From Mangrovibacillus cuniculi (GTDB lineage: Bacteria; Bacillota; Bacilli; Bacillales; R1DC41): a stretch of 64,000 nucleotides of DNA. The position numbers and the translations under genes were made by a program. The notes beneath the pieces are model-generated. The model was not told the origin of the DNA. It was given only the letters and a program-made list of their open reading frames with translations, and did no database searches. Location: the NCBI RefSeq assembly GCF_015482585.1, contig NZ_CP049742.1, positions 1,725,277 through 1,789,276 on the forward strand, read 5' to 3'. Every line of letters begins with the position of its first letter. Position 1 is the first letter of the stretch. Shown here piece by piece: positions 56,070 to 64,000 of this stretch.

Positions 56070-56340
56070 ACAATGGGTCCTTTAGAGCTGAATCTAAACT
56101 GAGATTATTCATTTGCGTTAAGAAGTTGAAGTAAAAGTACTCGAGTGCATCGTTATAAGCGTATCTCGCCCTCTCAAAGACTAGCTCTTTGAATGAATCA
56201 CTTTGTTCCATACTATAGTTACCACAACGTTTTTGTAGGTCTTCATGAGAAGCATTTAGGATCCTTAAGAGATTATCGTCTTCATCATCCCCAAGATGCA
56301 TACGTTCTTTAAACGCTGTAAGAATTTCTGGTGTAATCAT
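56056..56340 (-). CDS. Head-tail connector (gp6-like DNA packaging protein)
   Basis: 94 residues, all helical. DEDDNLLRILNASHEDLQKRCG is typical of gp6-like connectors. Overlaps the next gene by 14 bases. Confidence 0.83.
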   Translation of the reverse strand: MITPEILTAFKERMHLGDDEDDNLLRILNASHEDLQKRCGNYSMEQSDSFKELVFERARYAYNDALEYFYFNFLTQMNNLSLDSALKDPLYEEE

Positions 56341-56522
56341 GTTTCGTCATCCTTAGCTTCTGTTGCCTCAATAAAAACCTTTTCGTATTTATTCTTCGTC
56401 GTTGCTAATTCTTCTAATCTCGTTTTAGTAGCTTTCTTTCCTTGCATTGGGTAGACATCCCCAATTTCATAGACGTGGTTATCATGTTTAACATCTTTAA
56501 ATCGACGTGTTACTTTATACAT
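56337..56522 (-). CDS. Small head protein
   Basis: 61 residues. Start at the second ATG (56522), because AGGAGG lies directly against the first. YKVTRRFKDVKHDNHVYEIG resembles small proteins encoded behind the capsid gene; function unknown. Confidence 0.65.
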   Translation of the reverse strand: MYKVTRRFKDVKHDNHVYEIGDVYPMQGKKATKTRLEELATTKNKYEKVFIEATEAKDDET

Positions 56523-56556
56523 TGTCATTCCTCCTTAGAAGAAAGAAACCCCTTTA

Positions 56557-57717
56557 TTAAGGAGTTTCTACTGTTGGTTGAAAGTCGATGTTTAAGTCAT
56601 AGACTAGGGCCGTCTTGTTGTCTTTCGGTTTACCATTAGCGAATTGTTTCATCGTATATAAACGAGCATCTTCAATCGCTAGAGTCTCATCAAATTTGTT
56701 AATCTTGTAACCTCCAGCAATGGCTGCTAAGTAAGTATCACGTACAAAGAATAATGCTTTACCCTCTGGAACTTCCTCAGACTCTACTGATGTAATATTG
56801 TAAGGCAACGTCGTCACCCACTGACCGTTCGGGGTTTGAATGGTATTCCCAATTTGAACTTTAATAGCATCAATCGGATTCACAACCATCATTACTTTGT
56901 TCGCTACTTTTCTTGCTTTATCTTTGGCATCTTTGGATAATGCAACAATTACTCCACCAAGTTCCTTTGCTACAACTTCTCCTCTAGCCGATGGTGCAAA
57001 TGTTAAGGTTCCAGAAGAAGTCTTGGTTGTAACAGCACCAGTTTCTGCATTCACATCTTTCATTAAGCCAATCGGTTCATTATTAGCAGGTCCACGGCCA
57101 TTTACTAAACCGTATTCTAAACCTATAGAATAGGATTCTACTAATAGAGTTCGAACATAGCGCTCGACATACTCAGGACCTAATACCAACATATCTTTAG
57201 GAATAACAGCGAATGCCGTTAGTTTTAATTGACCAATTTGCTCTTCACGAAATGCTGCAGATACTTGACCTTTAATTTCACCAAATAGTGCGCCCCATGC
57301 ATATGCTTTATTCCCATCGGAGTAAATGTAACGGGTTATTGCTCCTAAGTCTCGAAGACCAATGACAGATAATAATGGATGCTCAGACACTAGGTCCTCA
57401 AAAACACGCTCTTGAGTGGTAACTGGAAGAATAGTATCTTCTGCGAACCCACCACTCGCAATGACCTCATTAAAGAATTTACGTTCTGTAGAGGTTAATA
57501 CATTTTGTCCACGCGCAGCTAGAATCTGTGCATCATGTACTTCATTTCTTGCTTCATTAGAAACCTGTTCTGTTAGATCGGTTTGTAATGCACTAAACAT
57601 TTCATCAAAAGCAGCTTCTATCTGTTCTGCAGTTGCATTTTCATCTTTCATAGTGCTCATATAAGCTTTTTTCTTTTCCGTAAAGTTTTGCATACCATTA
57701 TTTAATTTAATTGGCAT
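56557..57717 (-). CDS. HK97-fold major capsid protein
   Basis: 386 residues. A helical, Glu-rich scaffold-like N-terminus (about 1-100), then the HK97-fold body with GLRDLGAITRYIY and VNGRGPANNEPIGLM. The adjacent protease suggests N-terminal cleavage at maturation. Confidence 0.92.
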   Translation of the reverse strand: MPIKLNNGMQNFTEKKKAYMSTMKDENATAEQIEAAFDEMFSALQTDLTEQVSNEARNEVHDAQILAARGQNVLTSTERKFFNEVIASGGFAEDTILPVTTQERVFEDLVSEHPLLSVIGLRDLGAITRYIYSDGNKAYAWGALFGEIKGQVSAAFREEQIGQLKLTAFAVIPKDMLVLGPEYVERYVRTLLVESYSIGLEYGLVNGRGPANNEPIGLMKDVNAETGAVTTKTSSGTLTFAPSARGEVVAKELGGVIVALSKDAKDKARKVANKVMMVVNPIDAIKVQIGNTIQTPNGQWVTTLPYNITSVESEEVPEGKALFFVRDTYLAAIAGGYKINKFDETLAIEDARLYTMKQFANGKPKDNKTALVYDLNIDFQPTVETP

Positions 57718-57723
57718 ATATTC

Positions 57724-58518
57724 TTACCTCCATTTTTTAAGCATATTAAAAGAACCTTTTCCATTAGTTGAAGGATAGTCTTCTACCGGAATAGGTTCTT
57801 TTAATGTCTCTTTATTAGTTAAAGTAGCTCTAAGCTCATTCATAATCTGACGTTTTTGACTTCCATCTAATGCATTATTAGAAGGTGATTCTTCGTTACT
57901 TTCCTCTACACTTTCGGATTGCGTAGCAAAACCAATTTCCAGAGCACTCTTGGCACTAAACCACGTTTCCGCATCCACCTTGGTACGAATTTCTTCTCGA
58001 CTAACTGTTGCTTTTGTCATGTAAATATCAATAATACCTTCTTCTAATTCATCCAGTATCTCTGCTTCTTTCCTCATAGCAGTTTTAGTTCCCCATACAA
58101 TGTTACTAGCTTCATGTATCATCAACATAGATCCCATACCCATAACTAAATCATCGGCAGCCATTGCAATAATTGATGCAGCAGAACAAGCCCAACCGTC
58201 AACATACACCTTTACATTACCAGGGTATCGCTTTAAGCGATTATAAATGGCAATTCCCATGAATGCATCTCCACCAGGACTATTGATATGTACCTCAAGA
58301 TTATTTCCGTTAGCTTCCTTAAGCGCACGATCAATGTCATTAGCGGAAAAACTATCACCCCAATAAGAGTTCCCAATGATACCGTAGATAGTTATCTCTG
58401 TAATTTTAGTTTCTTCATTGTGAGCTACATTAAACTTTTGCGGGATCTCTTGCAACTGGTTCACATAGGACTGATTTTTAAACATCCTATAGAAATCTTC
58501 TTTTGTTAGGTTACGCAA
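57724..58518 (-). CDS. ClpP-like head maturation protease
   Basis: 264 residues. The ClpP-fold motif HINSPGGDAFMGIAIYN and the catalytic Ser in GWACSAASIIAMA, with His in MLMIHEASN. Processes the capsid scaffold region. Confidence 0.92.
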   Translation of the reverse strand: MRNLTKEDFYRMFKNQSYVNQLQEIPQKFNVAHNEETKITEITIYGIIGNSYWGDSFSANDIDRALKEANGNNLEVHINSPGGDAFMGIAIYNRLKRYPGNVKVYVDGWACSAASIIAMAADDLVMGMGSMLMIHEASNIVWGTKTAMRKEAEILDELEEGIIDIYMTKATVSREEIRTKVDAETWFSAKSALEIGFATQSESVEESNEESPSNNALDGSQKRQIMNELRATLTNKETLKEPIPVEDYPSTNGKGSFNMLKKWR

Positions 58519-59655
58519 TTATTTTTCACCTCCTTCAACAGAATCAGCAGATTGATAGTTCTTTGTAATGACGAAACGGTCTAACTCCGGATTTTCCGAA
58601 CGTTCTTTGCCAAATAGCTCCCTAACTTCGTTTCGTGTAAAAGCTCCGGAAGCAACTAGCTTGTCTACTGCCTCTGCATGATCAACTAAGTCCTTCGTCG
58701 TTAAACCAAACACTTCAACTTTATGTCCAGAAAGGTATTCTTCTCTAGTAAACAACTTTGCGTTTAACTCATCTTGAATTTTCTTCACTAACGGACTGTT
58801 GCAGAATCTAACATATGCCTTAATACTCGTCTCATATTCTGCTAACTCTCCATGAATTAAAGCATAAGGAATCCCTAAAATGTCCGCAACATCATTGATG
58901 AGCGAACGTTTTAATGTGCTTAATTCTTCTACAGACTTACCATTATCCGATCCGTTTGCTACCTCGTCATATTCAAATCCCTTTAATTTAGGAACAATAG
59001 CAACAGAATTACTTTTAAACGCTTTAAACAGTTTGTTAATAAAGTTTTGAAGCCTAGTTTGTGTTTCAGCCCCTAAGTTCTGTGTGGCATCAATACTAAC
59101 CGTTCCTCGTATCTGGTTTGCTCTTAAACTATTTTCCATCATCCTACTAAACAATTCCGCATAGTCATCAAACATCCCACTAAGAAAACTCGTGAGCTTT
59201 TCATTGTTATAGGTCATGTAAAGAACCTCATTCATTCGAAAAGACCTCTTAAACGTATAGTCATTTACTAAAACATCCGTAAATACGTCCTCATATACGG
59301 CGAAGTTATTTCTAGTAAAACTATCTGCAATTAGAAGATCATTATTGTCTGATAGAACTATCAGCACTTCATTCTCATAGATAAGCTCATGTATTACCTT
59401 TTGCCAAAAGTCAGTAGCAGACATGTCTGTGTTTGGCCGTATATTTAGTAAGTAGTGCCAGTCGTTTAGCTGCCGTTTTCCATCTTTCAGTACTCGAAAC
59501 TCCGACATACTTATACTCCTTGCAATAAAGTTAATGCACGTCTCTAATGCAATCCGTTTTAGATATGCGCGATGTGTAGATTCCATCACGATATCAAGAT
59601 CAAACATCCATTCTAATTCGCTATTCCGTCTTAAAACACTATCTAGTAACCCCAT
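58519..59655 (-). CDS. HK97-family portal protein
   Basis: 378 residues. VMESTHRAYLKRIALETCIN and MSEFRVLKDGKRQLNDWHYL are portal signatures. Directly abuts the protease gene. Confidence 0.92.
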   Translation of the reverse strand: MGLLDSVLRRNSELEWMFDLDIVMESTHRAYLKRIALETCINFIARSISMSEFRVLKDGKRQLNDWHYLLNIRPNTDMSATDFWQKVIHELIYENEVLIVLSDNNDLLIADSFTRNNFAVYEDVFTDVLVNDYTFKRSFRMNEVLYMTYNNEKLTSFLSGMFDDYAELFSRMMENSLRANQIRGTVSIDATQNLGAETQTRLQNFINKLFKAFKSNSVAIVPKLKGFEYDEVANGSDNGKSVEELSTLKRSLINDVADILGIPYALIHGELAEYETSIKAYVRFCNSPLVKKIQDELNAKLFTREEYLSGHKVEVFGLTTKDLVDHAEAVDKLVASGAFTRNEVRELFGKERSENPELDRFVITKNYQSADSVEGGEK

Positions 59656-59676
59656 TACATCCGTTCACCTCCTTCA

Positions 59677-61362
59677 CTAGAAATCAATAGCTTCTAACAT
59701 ATCTAGAGAATCATCTATTGATGCATCACTTATTTCATCTATCTTATAAAGCCCACATACAAATGCTTGGAATCCATCTGTTTTTCGACGAATTGGTTCC
59801 TTCTTCTGATACTCTTTATTTCCATCCTTCTTAACTAAGACTAGAACGTTGTTTGTGTACCACCGCATCAATGGATTATCTCCAAAGATAAATTGATTGT
59901 TTGCAAAACCGATTTCAATTCTAGGGGCCATTAAGCTATGAATTGCTCTTGGATTCCGTATCACTTCTACCTCGAACCCTTCTGCTTCAAAAAGAGGTTT
60001 GAGGATCTCCATTCGGAAGTTATCACCTACAATTTTCTTAATGTAATAGTACTTCCGTTTCTCTACGAACCAAGCCACTATCTTATGAGGATCAATTGTT
60101 TCTCCTTCTAGAACCGTTAGCAATTCTTGTTGTTCCCATTCTTTGATTGGAGCAAATTTCTTTTTACCTGCCATTTCTGCATCATGTTTCTTGGAGTAGC
60201 TGTATATTCGGTCTACAAATTGTTTCCTAGCAAATGAATGCGTAATAAAAGGATATTTACCTTGATCTTTGAATAAAAGACCGCATGCAGCAAAGTCACG
60301 AATACTGGCATAGTCCAAACAACCGATACATTCACGGTAAAGTAGTTCTGGCATCTGTTGATTCGTTGCCTCGATTTCTTCCCACTTAGCAACGGAACGC
60401 TCGAGGTCTGTTACCGGCAGGTTCATACGTTTGGTCATAAACTCTTCACGGTTGGTCGGATCGTCTTCTAAGTCCTCATATTCTTCTTTGATGGTTTCCA
60501 ACAACCCTTGAGCATACTCACTAAGAGGGTGACATAGCATCGGATTAGCTTTTTCCCAGTTGTGAAAATTATCTACTTCTCTTTCATCATCTAACTTGCA
60601 GATAAAAGGGAATAAAGCATTTACTCTCGCTTCACCTTGAACAACTTTCAATGCTTTTTCTTTTAACTTATCTAGAAAACCATCACGAACATATCCATCC
60701 GTTCCAATATAAAACTCACGTGGATTTTTCTTTTTACCTAAACCAGATATATGAACCCGTACATCTTTGTTACTTTCATATTGATGTATCTCATCAAATA
60801 CAACTGCCCCATCTCGCAAACCATCTTTCGTTTCTCCATTTGACGTTCGAAACTTTAATATACTTCCCGTTACTTTCGAGACAGTTTGCGTCAGGGTGGT
60901 TTTAAAAGCCTTCTGCAATATTGGATTTCTCTTGATGGTTTTATGCACTTCATCTGGAGAAGTTTTTGCCTGTTCTTCACTGTTAGCAACAATTGATATG
61001 TTGTAATCTTGGATTCCATGCAGCTGACTAATTAAAAAATGTGTGACCACTGAAATAAGACCGTTTTTCCCACCGCCACGGCCAAACATCCATAAATGCT
61101 TACGATAAAATACACGGCCATTTTCTTTGAAAAACAAAAAAACGAAAGCAATCAAGAACCGTTGGAAGATGGTTAGTGGGAAATACCATCGTTCTCCAAA
61201 CTTGATACAGTTCTCAATCATTTCGTCATCAAAATACAAATCGTCTCTAGTGAGCACATCTCGTTGGATGTATTCCACTAAGAGGATTCGTTCTTTATTC
61301 AGTTTTATTTTCCCTTGTTCATATAGACGAATGTATTCGTCCACATACTTCTGTTGAATCAT
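59677..61362 (-). CDS. Terminase large subunit
   Basis: 561 residues. ATPase with the modified Walker A motif WMFGRGGGKNGLIS and Walker B GAVVFDEIHQYE. The C-terminal nuclease acid is in CLDYASIRDFAA. Overlaps the small subunit by four bases. Confidence 0.95.
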   Translation of the reverse strand: MIQQKYVDEYIRLYEQGKIKLNKERILLVEYIQRDVLTRDDLYFDDEMIENCIKFGERWYFPLTIFQRFLIAFVFLFFKENGRVFYRKHLWMFGRGGGKNGLISVVTHFLISQLHGIQDYNISIVANSEEQAKTSPDEVHKTIKRNPILQKAFKTTLTQTVSKVTGSILKFRTSNGETKDGLRDGAVVFDEIHQYESNKDVRVHISGLGKKKNPREFYIGTDGYVRDGFLDKLKEKALKVVQGEARVNALFPFICKLDDEREVDNFHNWEKANPMLCHPLSEYAQGLLETIKEEYEDLEDDPTNREEFMTKRMNLPVTDLERSVAKWEEIEATNQQMPELLYRECIGCLDYASIRDFAACGLLFKDQGKYPFITHSFARKQFVDRIYSYSKKHDAEMAGKKKFAPIKEWEQQELLTVLEGETIDPHKIVAWFVEKRKYYYIKKIVGDNFRMEILKPLFEAEGFEVEVIRNPRAIHSLMAPRIEIGFANNQFIFGDNPLMRWYTNNVLVLVKKDGNKEYQKKEPIRRKTDGFQAFVCGLYKIDEISDASIDDSLDMLEAIDF

Positions 61363-61679
61363 ATTAAATCACTATCGCTATACCCACCTTGATCTAGGTT
61401 GTTCGCTTTCCTTTCAACATGCACTTCTATATCTTTTCCTAGTGCGATGATCTGGGCATTCAATTTATTACGCTCACTAATCAGAGGGTGGGCCTTAGTG
61501 AATTTCTGTGCACCATTTTCCGTGGTGATTGATTCACCTTCGCTGCTTACAATCTTGGTAATCTTTCTAAAGGACTTCACAAGATCAATATACCGTTCCA
61601 CTTTTTCTACCTGGACCATATCGCTTGTATCAATTCTTTCAAGTAACTGCTTTTTTAGTACTGGCATGCTGACTGCCAT
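61359..61679 (-). CDS. P27-type terminase small subunit
   Basis: 106 residues, helical, with VERYIDLVKSFRKITKIV typical of the P27 family. GGGGGTGGGG precedes the ATG. Confidence 0.85.
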   Translation of the reverse strand: MAVSMPVLKKQLLERIDTSDMVQVEKVERYIDLVKSFRKITKIVSSEGESITTENGAQKFTKAHPLISERNKLNAQIIALGKDIEVHVERKANNLDQGGYSDSDLI

Positions 61680-61783
61680 CCCCCCACCCCCTTACGTGAG
61701 AAATTTCTCAAAAAATCCGACAGTACACTCCCCCTCACCGGTGCCCCAATTTAACATATAAACAAAACCTTTTACCCGGGGGA
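61680..61783. other. Candidate cos / terminase recognition region
   Basis: Between HNH and terS: the 14-bp palindrome TGAGAAATTTCTCA (61699-61712), CACCGGTG (61736-61743) and CCCGGG (61777-61782). HNH next to terminase genes is typical of cos phages, but no cohesive end can be proved from one sequence. Confidence 0.4.
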
Positions 61784-62113
61784 TTACCACCTTTCATCGT
61801 TCCATTTAGGCACCTTATATTCAAAGTCTCTACCATGAATAATGTTATGACACTTCACACAAACCGTTTCTAAGTTGTCTCTTTCAAGAGCAAGTTCTGG
61901 ATAGTCTTCCAGTTCTTTTATATGATGGACCACAAGTTGAATCTTCTTCCTCTTAGCACTCTCGCTGTAATTGTTTGTATCAGTAGAGACATAACCATTA
62001 CGTTTACACTCTTGGCATTCGTAATTATCTCTTTGTTTTATTTCTTCTCTTAGGTTCTTCCAGGCCTTGCTATCATAAAACTTTCTTTTCATTGCATCAG
62101 ATACCTTATCCAT
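61784..62113 (-). CDS. HNH endonuclease
   Basis: 109 residues. The zinc-binding CxxC pairs are YECQECKRNG and TVCVKCHN, and the HNH core is VVHHIKELEDYPELALERDN...HNIIHG. ATG 62113 is preferred to an upstream GTG. HNH proteins assist cos cleavage by terminase in HK97-like phages. Confidence 0.9.
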   Translation of the reverse strand: MDKVSDAMKRKFYDSKAWKNLREEIKQRDNYECQECKRNGYVSTDTNNYSESAKRKKIQLVVHHIKELEDYPELALERDNLETVCVKCHNIIHGRDFEYKVPKWNDERW

Positions 62114-62148
62114 CTTTATCACCACCACTTATTAAACAAAGCAAAAAG

Positions 62149-62171
62149 AGTACTCTAAAATAGAGTACTCC
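62149..62171 (-). terminator. Terminator upstream of HNH gene
   Basis: AGTACTCTA / TAGAGTACT hairpin followed by TTTTT on the minus strand; ends the 62177 gene. Confidence 0.8.
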
Positions 62172-62176
62172 CTGAG

Positions 62177-62404
62177 TTAAAACAAACATACGAATGTTTG
62201 ATAAATCGCAAGTAGACCACAGATGCATGCAATCCCACTTGCTAATTGGTTAGGTACCTTCACCTTTACAAGACAAAATTTTATAACTAGAGCTACCAAT
62301 ATAAATACAATTGATAAAAGTAATAATTGTAAAGCTATCTTGTTTAGGGGCTCACTAAGTGAAGTCCAATCAATATTTAACGTGCTCCCTAAGTAGGACA
62401 ACAT
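62177..62404 (-). CDS. Small membrane protein
   Basis: 75 residues, two transmembrane helices (ALQLLLLSIVFILVALVIKF, ACICGLLAIYQTFVCLF). AGCAGGTTA upstream. Family unknown. Confidence 0.65.
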   Translation of the reverse strand: MLSYLGSTLNIDWTSLSEPLNKIALQLLLLSIVFILVALVIKFCLVKVKVPNQLASGIACICGLLAIYQTFVCLF

Positions 62405-62500
62405 AAATTAACCTGCTTTCTAGTATTCTCATGTTACTATGATATCTCTGAATTACTGGAATAACCTGCCGACATTCTGCCATTAGTCTGACAAATTTCT

Positions 62501-62803
62501 TTAGATATTAAAATCTTCGTTTTTTCTCCATTCTCCCTCGCCATCATAAAACATAGTTAACTGTCTTATGGCATTAGTCAGTGCCTCGTGCTCACTATTA
62601 AAATTAGCGGCTGATGTTATATATACACCAGCTTTGTCTTTCCCTCTATAATAATGGCTAGTACTCATTTGATAAAATCCATCTGCCCCAAGGTATATTT
62701 TTATCCCTACATTTTGATCTCCAATGAACAGTGCATATTGATTTACTAACCTCTTAACTTCACTAACGTCTTTTACATTTAAAATTTCAAAGTCTTTATC
62801 CAC
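62501..62803 (-). CDS. Hypothetical phage protein
   Basis: 100 residues from GTG 62803 (AGGAG upstream), soluble, aromatic-rich. ADGFYQMSTSHYYRG, NFNSEHEALTNAIRQLT and GEWRKNE stand out, but I do not recognise the family. Confidence 0.62.
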   Translation of the reverse strand: MDKDFEILNVKDVSEVKRLVNQYALFIGDQNVGIKIYLGADGFYQMSTSHYYRGKDKAGVYITSAANFNSEHEALTNAIRQLTMFYDGEGEWRKNEDFNI

Positions 62804-62885
62804 ACTTTCCACTCCTATAATCTGTATTAATCATATACAATGAAGCCAATACATTAATTTTCGAGATGATTTTTTGATGTTATTT

Positions 62886-63068
62886 TTAGGATATGTAACT
62901 AGCGTATAGAAATAATCCAGCCCCACTAGCTATTGTCCCTGCATCCTTACCAAATAAACTTCCGGCAATCAAACCTGGTAATGCCATACTGACCAAAAAT
63001 GGTAATATAACTTCAATCATTGGTTTTAACAAATTTACTAGTTCAAATAATTGAATATCTTGTAACAT
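62886..63068 (-). CDS. Very small membrane protein
   Basis: 60 residues with one to two hydrophobic segments; AGGAGGTG precedes the ATG. Family unknown. Confidence 0.62.
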   Translation of the reverse strand: MLQDIQLFELVNLLKPMIEVILPFLVSMALPGLIAGSLFGKDAGTIASGAGLFLYASYIS

Positions 63069-63131
63069 TTTACACCTCCTCTATGTGTAATACGTTATTA
63101 CAGTATTGAAGTTTCGTTTATTTGCTTTTTG

Positions 63132-63458
63132 TTACAAGTACTCCGGCATTATTACCTCTTTCTTATAAGTCATACGAGGATTAGAAGCATAAACTTTAGT
63201 AACTCCTCTTCTTATCCCCCATTTGGAGAACTGATTATAAGTAATAAAATCAATTCCTCTTTCACTATAAATTACATGCTTTAACCTAATTTTTGGTTGC
63301 TCATCTTTGTGAATTAATAAGAATTGCACGATTTCTTTTCTTGGATTAAAATAAACTTCCTCATCTTCCACAAAATCAAACATGTCTACTGGTCCAACTT
63401 CAATCCATTTACCTTGTAGATTAATCTCAAGAAATAAAAGATCTAAGTGATAAAGCAT
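63132..63458 (-). CDS. Hypothetical protein near prophage right side
   Basis: 108 residues. RNFNPRKEIVQFLL-style segment and IDFITYNQFSKWGIRRG. AGGAGGTA precedes the ATG. Family unknown; last phage-like gene on this side. Confidence 0.62.
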   Translation of the reverse strand: MLYHLDLLFLEINLQGKWIEVGPVDMFDFVEDEEVYFNPRKEIVQFLLIHKDEQPKIRLKHVIYSERGIDFITYNQFSKWGIRRGVTKVYASNPRMTYKKEVIMPEYL

Positions 63459-63559
63459 TTAAATACCTCCTAGGAATTATATGCAATAACTTCGACAAAC
63501 AGGTAAAAATTCCTTTTATTTTGTTGAAATATGTAAATAAAAAAGATAAGAATACGTAA

Positions 63560-63825
63560 CATCAACATGTAATACGAAACGCAGATGGTTTTTGGAATGT
63601 TAAAGGAGAAGGAAATCAATAACAACATCAATACTCGGCACTCAGAAAGAAGCCATTAAATCTGCAAAAAGTATCGCTATTAATCAAAAAGCCGTTTTTA
63701 TTATTCATGATATAGACGAAAAAATACGTGATCTTAAAAGCTATTGAAATGATACGTATCCTCCTAAAGGAAAAGAACGACATGTTTGTTTTAAACAAGC
63801 CCAACTACCAAATCACATAAAATAA
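63560..63825 (+). pseudogene. DUF2188 pseudogene
   Basis: HVIRNADGFWNVKGEGNQ in one frame, then LGTQKEAIKSAKSIAINQKA and DIDEKIRDLKSY in another: the standard DUF2188 order. A frameshift near 63620 and an in-frame TGA where the family has Gly (before ND-YPPKG) break it. No homopolymer is at the break, so it is real decay. Confidence 0.75.
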
Positions 63826-63856
63826 AAAGAGCTCTCATAAATTGAGTGCTCTTTTT
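63824..63856. terminator. Terminator after DUF2188 pseudogene
   Basis: AAAAGAGCTCTCA / TGAGTGCTCTTTTT hairpin. Confidence 0.8.
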
Positions 63857-63860
63857 ATTA

Positions 63861-64000
63861 TTAATGTCCGACTGTATAACCAGGATCCTTTATCATGTTA
63901 TATATCCAAGATATTACCACCTTGTATATAGCCCTTGTAATAACTTGTTTACATTCTGTATAGGGTCTGCTAACAATTAATTTCATATTCAATTTTTTCC
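63861..64000 (-). CDS. Possible C-terminal end of an unknown gene
   Basis: An open frame of about 46 residues runs from the window edge to TAA TAA at 63861, reading LIVSRPYTECKQVITRAIYK and then basic/hydrophobic residues. Too short to classify; may be non-coding. Confidence 0.3.
   Translation of the reverse strand, partial: KKLNMKLIVSRPYTECKQVITRAIYKVVISWIYNMIKDPGYTVGH

Noticed and set aside
63530-64000. Integrase gene at the right side
   Set aside because: No tyrosine or serine recombinase motifs in the last 500 bases on either strand; the integrase, if present, is outside the window.

Overview
The window comes from a low-GC, endospore-forming member of the Bacillaceae. The sporulation genes spoVID and ysxE, the gene order spoVID-ysxE-valS-folC, hemAXCDBL and ysxC-lonA-lonB-clpX-tig-ysoA, and the strong AGGAGG-type ribosome binding sites all point there. 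Gene order matches Bacillus subtilis, but the gene content around the core blocks differs, so this is a related genus or species and not B. subtilis itself.

Region 1 (1-9 kb) is accessory surface machinery: a partial membrane protein with an acidic tail, two type IV prepilin-like proteins, a PilX-like protein with a probable beta-helical body, and a convergent 991-residue secreted von Willebrand A (VWA) protein. A GAF-GGDEF diguanylate cyclase follows. Region 2 (9-35.7 kb, almost all minus strand) is conserved chromosome. It holds folC; valS with a T-box leader; ysxE and spoVID (SigmaE-type promoter); hemAXCDBL with a near-perfect PerR box; queCDEF under a preQ1-I riboswitch; ysxC; the two Lon proteases; clpX; tig and ysoA. 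Between them lie a six-copy 53-bp tandem repeat, dispersed structured repeats and a pseudoknot-like element.

Region 3 (35.7-37.1 kb) is a junction: a degenerate-looking tRNA-Arg(TCT), an orphan ATP synthase subunit c-like gene, and a second partial copy of the tRNA-Arg 3' end that may be the left attachment site of the prophage. Region 4 (37.1-63.5 kb or beyond) is a siphovirus-type prophage. Its late genes run on the minus strand: HNH, TerS, TerL, portal, ClpP-like protease, HK97-type capsid, connectors, tail tube, G/GT chaperones with a -1 frameshift, tape measure, Dit, fibre genes, XkdW/XkdX-like, Gp37-like, holin, amidase. At the left end sit an Xre repressor and a plasmid/ICE-like FtsK plus replication-relaxation operon. 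No integrase is visible, so the right end probably lies beyond the window. Between XkdX and the Gp37-like gene the phage carries two cargo cassettes: a zincin/membrane-protein cassette with its own promoter, and a HipA-like kinase with a DUF3037 partner. That pair is the best candidate for a poorly described system.

Three genes (lonA, lonB, holin) are each broken by a G/C homopolymer exactly one base too short. The pattern suggests systematic sequencing undercalls more than real gene loss.
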